Shown piece after piece: positions 6,709-13,257 of a DNA stretch of 14,991 nucleotides. Made by a program: the position numbers and the translations under genes. Source of the stretch: DATDYA01 sp035289165 (GTDB taxonomy: Bacteria > Patescibacteriota > Patescibacteriia > Magasanikbacterales > GWA2-37-8); NCBI GenBank assembly GCA_035289165.1, contig DATDYA010000067.1, positions 1 to 14,991 on the forward strand, read 5' to 3'. Each line of letters starts with the position of its first letter. Within the stretch, counting starts at the first letter, position 1. The notes beneath the pieces were generated by a model that was given only the letters and a program-made list of their open reading frames with translations, was not told the origin of the DNA and searched no databases.

Positions 6709-7689
6709 CTACTTACTGGGAGGAAAATACACTACTACGTCAGCTTTTGACAAGGGGACGCCACTTCGATCCACTATACCCACCCCACGTATGTCACTTA
6801 TGAGGGGAGACAAAAATTTTTTGCTCCAATGATGTTTCTTAATCATTTCCATAATTTTATGGTCCTTGGCCAACTTTTCGTCTTCCAACCAGCTACTATC
6901 TACATCGTACCTATCACTATCTTGCTTCGGTATAGCTTCAAGCAACTTAGGTACAACCATCTGTAAACCAAGAAAATCTAAAGTCTGTGCCACCAAATTT
7001 TCGAACTCTCGCAAACGCTCCAGATATTTAGCTAGTTTCCCTTCTAGTTCTGGAAAATACTTTTTCAAGATCCCGTTCATTCTAATAACATCTGTGATGT
7101 TGTTCCATGCATTTGATATCAAATCTAATTTCATCATTTCAGGAGTAAATTTTTGAAGAATATCATCACCTTGATTTATTGTCTCACGAGAAAAACTCAA
7201 CTGAGTTTTAACCAGTTTTTCTAGACCTTTTTCTGGTCCTCCCCACCCTTCCTTCTTAAAATACCTATATTTACTATTCCGACCATTTGGATTCTGTGGC
7301 ACATAACCTTTATCTGTTTTATCCAACCAATCTGCTACATAAAAAGCATATAGAACTTCTGGATCGCCTTCGGCCAAGACGTCTTCTGTAACACCATCCT
7401 CTAGCTCGCCTAGCCGTTTTGTGATTGCAATATGCTTTTCTGCTAATTCCCTCCCGATAAGTCCTTCGGTCAATTCAAAATCTGCACCTTTCTGGGGATC
7501 TCTGGCCATATTTCTATCATGCTCTGGGATTGCGGCTTTTCCAGACTTGAATCCTATTATAGCTTCGTCTTCGTCTGCTGTTTCATTGTCTTTAAGAATA
7601 CCTCTTTTTAAGTCTTCGTATTCCCCCGTGCCTTCTGTAGGAAGACCCTTAACTCCAGACGCCATTCCTCTTTCAAGTTTTGTACCCAT
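6709..7689 (-). CDS. Protein of unknown function, 326 residues, atypical codon use
   Basis: ATG is at 7689 on the minus strand and TAG at 6709-6711. No membrane helix or signal peptide is visible, so the protein is probably cytoplasmic. The first 80 residues are very acidic and low in structure (KDNETADEDEAIIG around 34-47). The middle and end are rich in charged helices (for example LEGKLAKYLERLREFENLVAQ), which may form a helical bundle. It ends with a small hydrophobic block, GVGIVDRSGVPLSKADVVVYF. The family is not recognised. Codon use differs from its neighbours: six of its first eight Arg codons are AGA or AGG, whereas recJ and the YtxH-like gene use CGN. That suggests a different origin or expression class. 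It has its own promoter (7725-7754) and no Shine-Dalgarno. The gene is real; the function is unknown. Confidence 0.75.
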   Translation of the reverse strand: MGTKLERGMASGVKGLPTEGTGEYEDLKRGILKDNETADEDEAIIGFKSGKAAIPEHDRNMARDPQKGADFELTEGLIGRELAEKHIAITKRLGELEDGVTEDVLAEGDPEVLYAFYVADWLDKTDKGYVPQNPNGRNSKYRYFKKEGWGGPEKGLEKLVKTQLSFSRETINQGDDILQKFTPEMMKLDLISNAWNNITDVIRMNGILKKYFPELEGKLAKYLERLREFENLVAQTLDFLGLQMVVPKLLEAIPKQDSDRYDVDSSWLEDEKLAKDHKIMEMIKKHHWSKKFLSPLISDIRGVGIVDRSGVPLSKADVVVYFPPSK

Positions 7690-7724
7690 ATATAAGTTAC
7701 ATTAATAAAACCATGTTTATCTAA

Positions 7725-7754
7725 AGTATATACTTGCAGATGCGACTTAGTCAA
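7725..7754 (-). promoter_or_regulatory. Promoter of the 326-residue gene
   Basis: Read on the minus strand, TTGACT (7754-7749) and TATACT (7730-7725) each match five of six consensus bases and are 18 bases apart. The start of transcription would lie near 7718, about 29 bases before the ATG at 7689. The -35 begins directly after the T-run of the upstream terminator. Confidence 0.7.
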
Positions 7755-7758
7755 TATT

Positions 7759-7786
7759 AAAAAAGCCTCGGCTAGTCCGAGGCTTT
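7759..7786 (-). terminator. Intrinsic terminator of the YtxH-like gene
   Basis: AAAGCCTCG (7762-7770) pairs exactly with CGAGGCTTT (7778-7786) around a 7-base loop. On the minus strand the stem is followed by six T (7764-7759). It starts only 4 bases after the stop codon at 7790. Confidence 0.9.
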
Positions 7787-7789
7787 CAT

Positions 7790-8098
7790 TTACTTTCCTA
7801 AATTGGATTCAATGTCTTTCCACTTCTTCTTTAACTCGCGAACCAGGTGCACTTTAAAATCTTGAGCTAATTCTTTCTTCGCCGCGTATTCTTCGACCGC
7901 TCGGTCAACCAAGGCATCATACATTTCTTTGGTCGGTCCCTCTAATTTCATTAAACTTTCTTTCAACTCGTTAAATAACGGGTCGAGATGTTCACGCAAT
8001 TTCGCCCGCATTTCTTTTCCTTTAGGAGTAGCATTCAACCACATTAAAGCGGCGCCTAGTAAACCGCCAACAAATAATCCTTTTTTAAAGTTGCCCAT
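7790..8098 (-). CDS. YtxH-like small membrane-anchored protein
   Basis: The product has 102 residues, with ATG at 8098 on the minus strand. The N-terminus (FKKGLFVGGLLGAALMWL, 4-21) is a basic residue pair plus a Gly-rich membrane helix, followed by TPKGKEMRAKL, the usual opening of YtxH-family proteins (small proteins often linked to general stress in Firmicutes). The remaining 70 residues are highly charged and helical, probably a cytoplasmic coiled coil. The exact role of the family is not established. It is transcribed alone or from readthrough: a strong hairpin separates it from the upstream thioredoxin-fold gene, and a terminator follows it. No Shine-Dalgarno is visible. The family assignment is by pattern, not by search. 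Confidence 0.75.
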   Translation of the reverse strand: MGNFKKGLFVGGLLGAALMWLNATPKGKEMRAKLREHLDPLFNELKESLMKLEGPTKEMYDALVDRAVEEYAAKKELAQDFKVHLVRELKKKWKDIESNLGK

Positions 8099-8105
8099 AT
8101 AAAAT

Positions 8106-8137
8106 AATAAGGTTAGTGTATAGACACTAACCTTATT
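8106..8137 (-). terminator. Perfect 14-bp hairpin, terminator of the envelope-glycan operon
   Basis: AATAAGGTTAGTGT (8106-8119) pairs without mismatch with ACACTAACCTTATT (8124-8137) around a 4-base loop. On the minus strand it is followed by ATTTTAT. It lies 13 bases after the stop of the thioredoxin-fold gene. The stem is strong on either strand. A symmetric operator for the following gene is the alternative reading. Confidence 0.8.
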
Positions 8138-8146
8138 TTAACACAA
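8117..8146 (-). promoter_or_regulatory. Possible promoter of the YtxH-like gene, overlapping the hairpin
   Basis: On the minus strand TTGTGT (8146-8141, three of six -35 bases) and TATACA (8122-8117, four of six -10 bases) are 18 bases apart. Transcription would begin near 8110, inside the second hairpin arm and about 12 bases from the ATG. The match is modest, so this is tentative. Confidence 0.35.
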
Positions 8147-8150
8147 GTGT

Positions 8151-8993
8151 TTAAGTCGCGCAAGCTGCTGGGTCAACGGCGGCCGCGGCCGTACCAACAC
8201 CAAAGCCTGGCTGTGGAGAAGCATTACTCAAAACTGTTTCGCATTCTTTAGGTGCGTCCTCAAAACCGGCGCAGATTGCTAGCTTCACCGCTTCTGGCGT
8301 ACGAGACACGCTGGCCTCTTGGCCATTAATTACTAAAGTCGGCGAACCCTGGACGCTATATTGATCATTTTCAGCCTGGTGGATCGGGTAAATTGGGTAA
8401 CGACCAGAGAGCCAAGAAGCTTGGTCATTGTATTTTTCCATAACGCCAAAGTCTTTGTTAGCGGAGGCAACACAATTATTCATCTTACCTTCGTTAATCT
8501 TCGCCTCTTTTAAACAGCCGGGAGTATCGTCCTTGCCAGAAAAACAAGTTAGGTAAGAAATTAGTTTATCTCCTTGTTCTTTAGCAATACAATATTGTCT
8601 GGTGTTCTCTTCGACTTCTTTCAAACCATGCATGGCGTAAGAAACGAACTTTAAACTTATGTCGGCCTTGTCTTTTAACAGGCTCCAGGCAGGTAGATAG
8701 GCCTTCTCCATCTGCAAGCCATACGGGCAGTAGCTCATCACAAAAAGCTCTACCTTTGGCTTCTTGGCTTTTGGGACGGTCGGAGTGACCGGTGCCGGTT
8801 GGTTAGCATTAACCACCGGTGTATTAGTGTTAGCCGCTAAATTTTTGTCAGTATTTCCACCCTTTCCGCCTAACAAAATGCCGAGCGTTACCAAAAAACC
8901 AATGGTTCCGAGAACCAAAAACCCAGCCACTACGCCCACGATGAGGGCGCTCTTTGGCTCCAAACTTTCAAAGAATGTCTTTTTGTCTGACAT
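8151..8993 (-). CDS. Membrane-anchored thioredoxin-fold protein (DsbA/GILT-like) with a CPYG active-site motif
   Basis: The product has 280 residues, with ATG at 8993 on the minus strand. A short cytoplasmic end is followed by one membrane helix (about 16-41), a Thr/Asn/Pro-rich linker (about 48-77) and a thioredoxin-like domain from about 80. The domain has the strand-loop VELFVMSYCPYGLQMEKA, placing the catalytic Cys at 89, and a cis-proline loop VQGSPTLVING. The classical CxxC is CPYG here (Cys89, Gly92), so the second active-site cysteine is missing. Further cysteines lie in the helical insert (YCIA, LTCF, PGCL, NNCV) and near the C-terminus. It probably handles disulfides of exported proteins outside the membrane, but whether it is a monothiol reductase, an isomerase or inactive cannot be read off. 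It closes the operon that carries the glycosyltransferases, 21 bases after the half-GT gene. Confidence 0.8.
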   Translation of the reverse strand: MSDKKTFFESLEPKSALIVGVVAGFLVLGTIGFLVTLGILLGGKGGNTDKNLAANTNTPVVNANQPAPVTPTVPKAKKPKVELFVMSYCPYGLQMEKAYLPAWSLLKDKADISLKFVSYAMHGLKEVEENTRQYCIAKEQGDKLISYLTCFSGKDDTPGCLKEAKINEGKMNNCVASANKDFGVMEKYNDQASWLSGRYPIYPIHQAENDQYSVQGSPTLVINGQEASVSRTPEAVKLAICAGFEDAPKECETVLSNASPQPGFGVGTAAAAVDPAACAT

Positions 8994-9014
8994 ACTGCAC
9001 TAGATAAATTTAAA

Positions 9015-9596
9015 TTAATTAAACGCCAAATTATTATACACTATAACATTCTTTTCGACAAATGCCTCTTGGTTAAGCGGAATATCTCCCCAAAATTCAT
9101 ACTTATCCACTATGTTTTGTCCGCTTGGCAAATCCTTGAATTGACTCTCGTCACCTAATACTAATACCTCACTTGCTTTCTTCATTAGACCACCCAGATA
9201 CCGACGATTATACCACCGAACGTAGTAGCTTAGTAAGTCGGTTATCTTGACATCGCGATAATACGTAATTACCAAAGGTGGTGGATCCTTTTTTTCATTA
9301 TAATACTTTAGGAGTGGCTTAGCCCCACCCAAAAAAGGTGCATGCAAATGAATTAAATCATAGTTGTCTAATGACGCGATTGTTTCCTTTAAATTACCAT
9401 TGCCCTGGTGAATTCGACCAGATACTCGGTCTTCAAACGAACCATGACCGGCCTTTGGCAGACCATATTCCAAGACGACATATTCTACTTCCAAGCCTTT
9501 TACTTCTGACAGGGCGTCGGTTAAAAGCAAAGCCTCCTTACGGATGTCATTAAAATAATCAAATGCCCCGGGTATTATGTGCAAGGCCTTAACCAT
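9015..9596 (-). CDS. Half-length GT-B glycosyltransferase-like protein (N-domain only)
   Basis: The product has 193 residues, with ATG at 9596. It begins with a Rossmann strand (VKALHIIPGAF) and contains YDLIHLHAPFLGGA at 79-92, followed by PLVITYYRDVK. This is the acceptor-side N-domain of GT4 enzymes. The neighbouring full-length GT4 has FDLIHLHYPFFGGA at 81-94 followed by YVITYHMDAK, so the two are paralogues. After about residue 150 only a short tail remains, and the nucleotide-sugar-binding C-domain, with its E-x7-E motif, is absent. The reading frame is clean and ends at a normal TAA inside an intact operon, so this looks like a maintained short protein rather than decay. It may be a non-catalytic partner, or it may need a separate C-domain. 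It lies 11 bases after the GT4 gene. Confidence 0.75.
   Translation of the reverse strand: MVKALHIIPGAFDYFNDIRKEALLLTDALSEVKGLEVEYVVLEYGLPKAGHGSFEDRVSGRIHQGNGNLKETIASLDNYDLIHLHAPFLGGAKPLLKYYNEKKDPPPLVITYYRDVKITDLLSYYVRWYNRRYLGGLMKKASEVLVLGDESQFKDLPSGQNIVDKYEFWGDIPLNQEAFVEKNVIVYNNLAFN
9322..9360. repeat. 39-base segment shared with 10440-10478
   Basis: This stretch aligns without gaps to 10440-10478, with an identical 18-base core TGCAAATGAATTAAATCA (9343-9360 and 10461-10478). It encodes the DLIHLH-PF-GGA block in both glycosyltransferase genes, so it marks gene duplication rather than a mobile repeat. Confidence 0.8.
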
Positions 9597-9607
9597 AGAT
9601 TAATATA

Positions 9608-10720
9608 TTACTCCAAAACCGACCGATAAATTTCAACTAACTTTTCGATATGCCTGTCCCAAGTATAGCTCGCAACAATTTTCTCTCGACCGGCTTCCCC
9701 CATCTTTTTTCGGTCTGTCTGGTTCTTTGAAAAAAAATCCTCAATTTTTTGTTTTAAATCTTGTATATCCCCCGGTTTAAATAGCAAGCCGTCCTGGCCG
9801 TCAACAACCCGGCCCCTTGTGCCCGACAAATCGCTAGCGATTACCGGTGTGCCGGATGCCAAGGACTCCAAAGCAACTAACGAAAAAGATTCGGTGTCGC
9901 CAGACGGAATTATAGTGCAATCCGCTGAATTATAATAATCATTCAAAGTCTCTTTGTCTTGGACGGCCCCCACAAAACGTACCCGGTCGTCTAAATCCAT
10001 GGACTGAACCTGTTTTTTGTAATCATTCGCCGCGTAACCATCGCCTACTACCACCAACACAAAATCCAACGGCAAATCTTTTAATACCCGTATTACGAGG
10101 TCTAGACGTTTGACGGTTAATAGATTGCCAACAAACAAAAGGGTTTTATTCACCCGCGACTCTTTTTTTACCTCTGGCAAAGGACGGAAGACCCTTTCGT
10201 CCACACCATTCCAGAGCACTTCTACCGGCTTTTTTATCCGGTCTTTTAATTGGGATGAACTAAAAAAGTTTTTGTCTACGACCATTATCTTACCCGCGTG
10301 GTCAAAAATAGGACGGCTATAAAAAAAATTGTACTTGGCCTGAATAACTTTTTTCAAAAATGTATCCGGCTTAGCGTCCATGTGGTAAGTAATAACATAC
10401 TTTTGATGATGCCACACCTTGGACAACCACACCATTTCCGCCCCACCAAAAAAGGGATAATGCAAATGAATTAAATCAAAATCTTTCAAAGCCTTTATCA
10501 TCTGTGGCACCAAGCCAGCGTCCCCGAGCTTCAACCAAGGTTTAAATCGTACAACCCGAAACGGCCAATCATATTTTCGGTAAACAAAATCCGGGTATTG
10601 CATCGTAAATACCGTAACAGCGTGGCCTAATTCACCTAATCTTTTAGCTTCTTCAAAGGCCACGCTCCCCATCCCGCCAAAATGCGGCGGGAATGTTCCG
10701 ACCACATGAGCAATCTTCAC
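9608..10720 (-). CDS. GT4-family glycosyltransferase (GT-B fold)
   Basis: The product has 370 residues. The start is GTG at 10718-10720, giving MKIAHVVGTFPPHFGGMGSV, the standard N-terminus of this family with its Gly-rich acceptor loop (15-18). The N-domain runs to about 165, then VEVLWNGVDERVF leads into the C-domain. There LLFVGNLLTVKRLD (194-207), VGDGY (225-229) and E277-x7-E285 (ESFSLVALE) form the nucleotide-sugar site, and SGTPVIASD follows. All hallmark residues of a working enzyme are present and the length is typical. It should move a sugar from a nucleotide donor to a lipid or glycan acceptor at the inner membrane face. The sugar cannot be predicted. It begins 2 bases after the DUF2304 gene and is followed by its own half-length paralogue. 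Confidence 0.92.
   Translation of the reverse strand: MKIAHVVGTFPPHFGGMGSVAFEEAKRLGELGHAVTVFTMQYPDFVYRKYDWPFRVVRFKPWLKLGDAGLVPQMIKALKDFDLIHLHYPFFGGAEMVWLSKVWHHQKYVITYHMDAKPDTFLKKVIQAKYNFFYSRPIFDHAGKIMVVDKNFFSSSQLKDRIKKPVEVLWNGVDERVFRPLPEVKKESRVNKTLLFVGNLLTVKRLDLVIRVLKDLPLDFVLVVVGDGYAANDYKKQVQSMDLDDRVRFVGAVQDKETLNDYYNSADCTIIPSGDTESFSLVALESLASGTPVIASDLSGTRGRVVDGQDGLLFKPGDIQDLKQKIEDFFSKNQTDRKKMGEAGREKIVASYTWDRHIEKLVEIYRSVLE
10440..10478. repeat. 39-base segment shared with 9322-9360
   Basis: This is the second copy of the segment described at 9322-9360, here inside the full GT4 gene and 1118 bases away. The 18-base core at 10461-10478 is identical. Confidence 0.8.
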
Positions 10721-10722
10721 AT

Positions 10723-11052
10723 TTACTTTTTAGTAACTTTTTCTAAAGCAATCTTCCGAGTTAATTTGGTAATATCTCGTTCCATTTTCTCGGTTTTAGA
10801 CACTAAACGAAAAACCACCAAAAATAATACTGCCAGAGATAAATACACGACCAAATCCGCGCCTCGGCCAACCCCAAACACCCGGGCAATAGAAAAAGTG
10901 ACATCGGGAATTAAAACAACCACAATACCCACCAACCACAAAATGATCCAAACTACCAAGTTGGTTTTAGAAAACTCTTTATGCCTGAATCTAGTGATGG
11001 AGCGAACTAATCCGTAGAGAAAGATTAAAACCAATAGATATTGGATAAGCAT
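10723..11052 (-). CDS. DUF2304-family membrane protein
   Basis: The product has 109 residues, with ATG at 11052. Three hydrophobic helices lie at about 1-18, 32-49 and 66-84. A basic loop (RFRHKEFSKTNLVVW) lies between the first two and a charged, probably coiled-coil C-terminus (about 86-109) follows. This layout and the loop before helix 2 match DUF2304, a small family often found beside dolichyl-phosphate-mannose-synthase-like GT2 genes. The GT2 gene lies directly upstream (5 bases), and the GT4 gene starts 2 bases downstream. By context it may hold the soluble GT2 at the membrane or help move its lipid-linked product. That is inference, as no activity is established for the family. Confidence 0.8.
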   Translation of the reverse strand: MLIQYLLVLIFLYGLVRSITRFRHKEFSKTNLVVWIILWLVGIVVVLIPDVTFSIARVFGVGRGADLVVYLSLAVLFLVVFRLVSKTEKMERDITKLTRKIALEKVTKK

Positions 11053-11057
11053 AAAAA

Positions 11058-11720
11058 CTATTTTATTATTTTTGAAATCAAAAGATCAAAAACAATTTGT
11101 AACCCCCCGCGTGCTCCCTGCCCATATTTGTAGTAAGTCACTTCCACCGGATGCTCTTTAAACTTCAAACCATGTTCTCTAATCTTTCGCACGATCTCAG
11201 TATTGTGGGCCATACCGCTATTAGTAATTTCAATTTTTTCTAAAGCTAAGCGATTCAAAACCCGAAAACCATTATGCACATCCGAAAGTTTTACCCCCGT
11301 AAATATATGGTTCAAAAACCTCGCTAGAGGAATAATAATCCGCCTTTTTGTCCAAGGAATCTTTGAACGCCCATCCAACAATTTAGATCCCAATACCACA
11401 TCACAATCACCGCTGTTAATTAACTCAATCGCGGGGGCGATATCCTCTGGGTTAAACTGACCATCACCATCAAAGTGAACCACTATTTCCGCCCCTTCTC
11501 TTATAGCATAATCTTGACCGGTCTGAAGCGCTGCCCCCTGTCCCCGATTAACCGGGTGGATGATAACCTCTGCACCAGCCCCCTTGGCCGTCTCACTTGT
11601 CCCGTCATCAGAGCCGTCATCCACAACCACAACGTTATTGTAACCATGTTCAAAAAGGCCGCTAACGACGCGGCCGATATTCTTTTCTTCGTTATATGCC
11701 GGGACAATAATAAACAACAT
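11058..11720 (-). CDS. GT2 polyprenyl-phosphate glycosyltransferase (DPM1-like)
   Basis: The product has 220 residues from ATG 11720. An earlier in-frame start at 11783 would overlap the previous gene and precede the family's normal N-terminus, so it was not used. MLFIIVPAYNEEKNIGRVV begins the GT-A fold. VVVVDDGSDDGT (30-41), NRGQGAALQTG (58-68) and the metal-binding DGDGQ (84-88) follow, then SDVHNGFRVL and the acceptor region AHNTEIVRKI. It lacks C-terminal membrane helices, so it resembles the soluble type of dolichyl-phosphate-mannose or undecaprenyl-phosphate-sugar synthase, moving a hexose from a nucleotide donor to polyprenyl phosphate at the inner membrane face. The DUF2304 gene starts 5 bases later and probably provides the membrane link. 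Confidence 0.92.
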   Translation of the reverse strand: MLFIIVPAYNEEKNIGRVVSGLFEHGYNNVVVVDDGSDDGTSETAKGAGAEVIIHPVNRGQGAALQTGQDYAIREGAEIVVHFDGDGQFNPEDIAPAIELINSGDCDVVLGSKLLDGRSKIPWTKRRIIIPLARFLNHIFTGVKLSDVHNGFRVLNRLALEKIEITNSGMAHNTEIVRKIREHGLKFKEHPVEVTYYKYGQGARGGLQIVFDLLISKIIK

Positions 11721-11736
11721 TTTAAACTTAACTAAT

Positions 11737-12126
11737 TTAACCAATAGTCTCGCTGGTTGGCTCTTCAGCTGGCCACCTCTCAATTAAGTCTCCATCCCCC
11801 ACATCTTCCGGATAAACTACCAATGGTGCCTTGTCCGGAAACTGCGGGAAGGTGGCGCGTACCTCTTTACCGTTAAACTTAGCTAAAATTTTAGCATAAA
11901 GTTCCAGAGCCTGGACCTCGCATACCCTTCTTTTTATTACCTCGATATAGCCGCCTCTATCAAACGCAGCCGTCATTAAACGGACTCCTTTTGTTCTGTC
12001 TCCGACTGGGTAAATAGTTTCGCTTCTTGATTCGGGTAAGACGATCGGACCTTGCGCTAAATCAAGTGGAGTCCGTGTCACGGGGGGATCTTGTTCAATT
12101 GGTGACTTTTCTAAGAATTCTGACAT
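11737..12126 (-). CDS. Small soluble protein of unknown function, 129 residues
   Basis: ATG is at 12126 on the minus strand and TAA at 11737-11739. There is no signal or membrane helix. The first 45 residues are Pro- and acid-rich and probably flexible. A compact region from about 47 to 100 (KGVRLMTAAFDRGGYIEVIKRR, then a helix ALELYAKILAKF and a strand KEVRATFPQF) could form a small alpha-beta domain. The last 25 residues are acidic. No family is recognised. It is the first gene of the glycosyltransferase operon, 16 bases ahead of GT2, so a link to glycan assembly is possible but not shown. Arg codons are mixed, with some AGA, unlike most neighbours. Confidence 0.65.
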   Translation of the reverse strand: MSEFLEKSPIEQDPPVTRTPLDLAQGPIVLPESRSETIYPVGDRTKGVRLMTAAFDRGGYIEVIKRRVCEVQALELYAKILAKFNGKEVRATFPQFPDKAPLVVYPEDVGDGDLIERWPAEEPTSETIG

Positions 12127-12190
12127 ATTTTAATTTGTTAAAAATAAATTTTATGTATTATTCTATTATTTAATCGACCTTTGATTAAAT
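12127..12190 (-). promoter_or_regulatory. AT-rich gap with a weak promoter and an 8-bp inverted repeat
   Basis: ATTTAATC (12168-12175) pairs with GATTAAAT (12183-12190), but no T-run follows on the minus strand, so termination is doubtful. On the minus strand TTAATC in the hairpin arm (12188-12183) lies 17 bases ahead of TAGAAT (12165-12160), a weak promoter candidate for the glycosyltransferase operon. Confidence 0.35.
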
Positions 12191-13213
12191 TTAATAATGG
12201 TTGTTAAACAACAGCGCCTCTTTATTCGCGATAACGTAATCAATAGTCTTGCGCAAACCATCCTCCAGACGGACTAAAGGCAACCAGCCCAAGGTTTCTT
12301 TGGCATAATGTAAGTCAGGCGCGCCTTTTCGTGTTAAGAACAAAAGTGGCGCTTCGAATTTTAATTTTGACTTTGAATCCGTCATTTCCATAATCTTTTT
12401 AGCGACATCAGCCATTTTAACCATGTCATCGTTTCCCATGTTAACAAGCTTGACCTCTGGTCCAGTATTCATAAGTCGGACCAACCCATCCACCAAATCC
12501 GAAACATAACACAAGGCGTAAGAAAAACTCTCGTCACCATAAATTACCAAATCTTTACCTTCCAAAGCGTTAATCACAAAATCTGGAATCAGTTGCCCCT
12601 CAAACAGCTTCATCCGCGGTCCATAGGTGGTAAAGACGCGAGCAATTTTCGCGTCTACCCCATATACCTGGCGATAGGTCTCAACACAAGTTTCTGCAAA
12701 TCTTTTTCCCTCATCATAGCAGGCGCGAGGCGATAAATGATCGACAATCCCCTCTTCTTCCTCTTTAAACACTTCCTTATCTAGGGTAGCTTCACCATAG
12801 ACAACCGAGCTAGAGGTAAACACATATTTAGCCTTGTACTTTACCGCCAAATCCAAAGTGTTGATCATTGCCTGTGAATTCGCCCACAAAGATTTTAATT
12901 TTAACTTTTCAAAATCTTTGGGGCTGGTCGGACAAGCTAAATGATATACTTCTTGAATACCTTGAAATTTTACTTTAAATTTATTTAATTCTTCAAATTG
13001 GTCCAAATCAATCGGCTGGTTAACATCGTATTTGATAAACTCAAAATCCGGATATTGCAAAAGATGATTAATATTCTGCGGATTGGAATTAGAAAAATCA
13101 TCTAAGCAAATAACTTTCGCTTCTTTTAACAACCGCTCGCACAAGTGTGATCCAATGAACCCCGCGCCACCGGTTACCAAAACGTTTTTCTTCTCAAAAA
13201 TTGGAGTATCCAT
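12191..13213 (-). CDS. NAD-dependent sugar-nucleotide epimerase/dehydratase, UDP-glucuronate-decarboxylase-like
   Basis: The product has 340 residues, with ATG at 13213. It is an extended short-chain dehydrogenase with the NAD motif TGGAGFIGSH (14-23), an acidic residue after strand 2 (LDDFSN), SSSVVYG (134-140) and the catalytic Tyr166 and Lys170 in ACYDEGK. LACPTSP at 92-98, the ACYDEGKRFAET block (164-175) and TYGPRM (196-201) match UDP-xylose synthase (UXS) best, so decarboxylation of UDP-glucuronate to UDP-xylose is the first guess. One substrate-site motif departs from the family: where UXS has Q-T-R, this protein has F-S-Y at 230-232. A different sugar nucleotide is therefore possible. 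It has its own promoter and would feed the nearby glycosyltransferases. Confidence 0.85.
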   Translation of the reverse strand: MDTPIFEKKNVLVTGGAGFIGSHLCERLLKEAKVICLDDFSNSNPQNINHLLQYPDFEFIKYDVNQPIDLDQFEELNKFKVKFQGIQEVYHLACPTSPKDFEKLKLKSLWANSQAMINTLDLAVKYKAKYVFTSSSVVYGEATLDKEVFKEEEEGIVDHLSPRACYDEGKRFAETCVETYRQVYGVDAKIARVFTTYGPRMKLFEGQLIPDFVINALEGKDLVIYGDESFSYALCYVSDLVDGLVRLMNTGPEVKLVNMGNDDMVKMADVAKKIMEMTDSKSKLKFEAPLLFLTRKGAPDLHYAKETLGWLPLVRLEDGLRKTIDYVIANKEALLFNNHY

Positions 13214-13228
13214 AATAAAAAATAGGCT

Positions 13229-13257
13229 AAAAAATAGTGGTTTTTAATACCACTATT
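13229..13257 (-). terminator. Intrinsic terminator of the protease/Cys-rich unit
   Basis: AATAGTGGT (13233-13241) pairs exactly with ACCACTATT (13249-13257) around a 7-base loop. Read on the minus strand, the stem runs into six T (13234-13229). It ends transcription from the Cys-rich gene, whose stop is at 13291, and overlaps the promoter of the next gene. Confidence 0.8.

Noticed and set aside
7421..7705. 94-residue plus-strand frame opposite the 326-residue gene
   Set aside because: It is Ser-rich with no motif, the typical look of an antisense shadow; the minus-strand gene has a good promoter.
11721..11783. Longer N-terminus for the GT2 gene
   Set aside because: It overlaps the end of the 129-residue gene and adds residues before the usual family start; ATG 11720 preferred.
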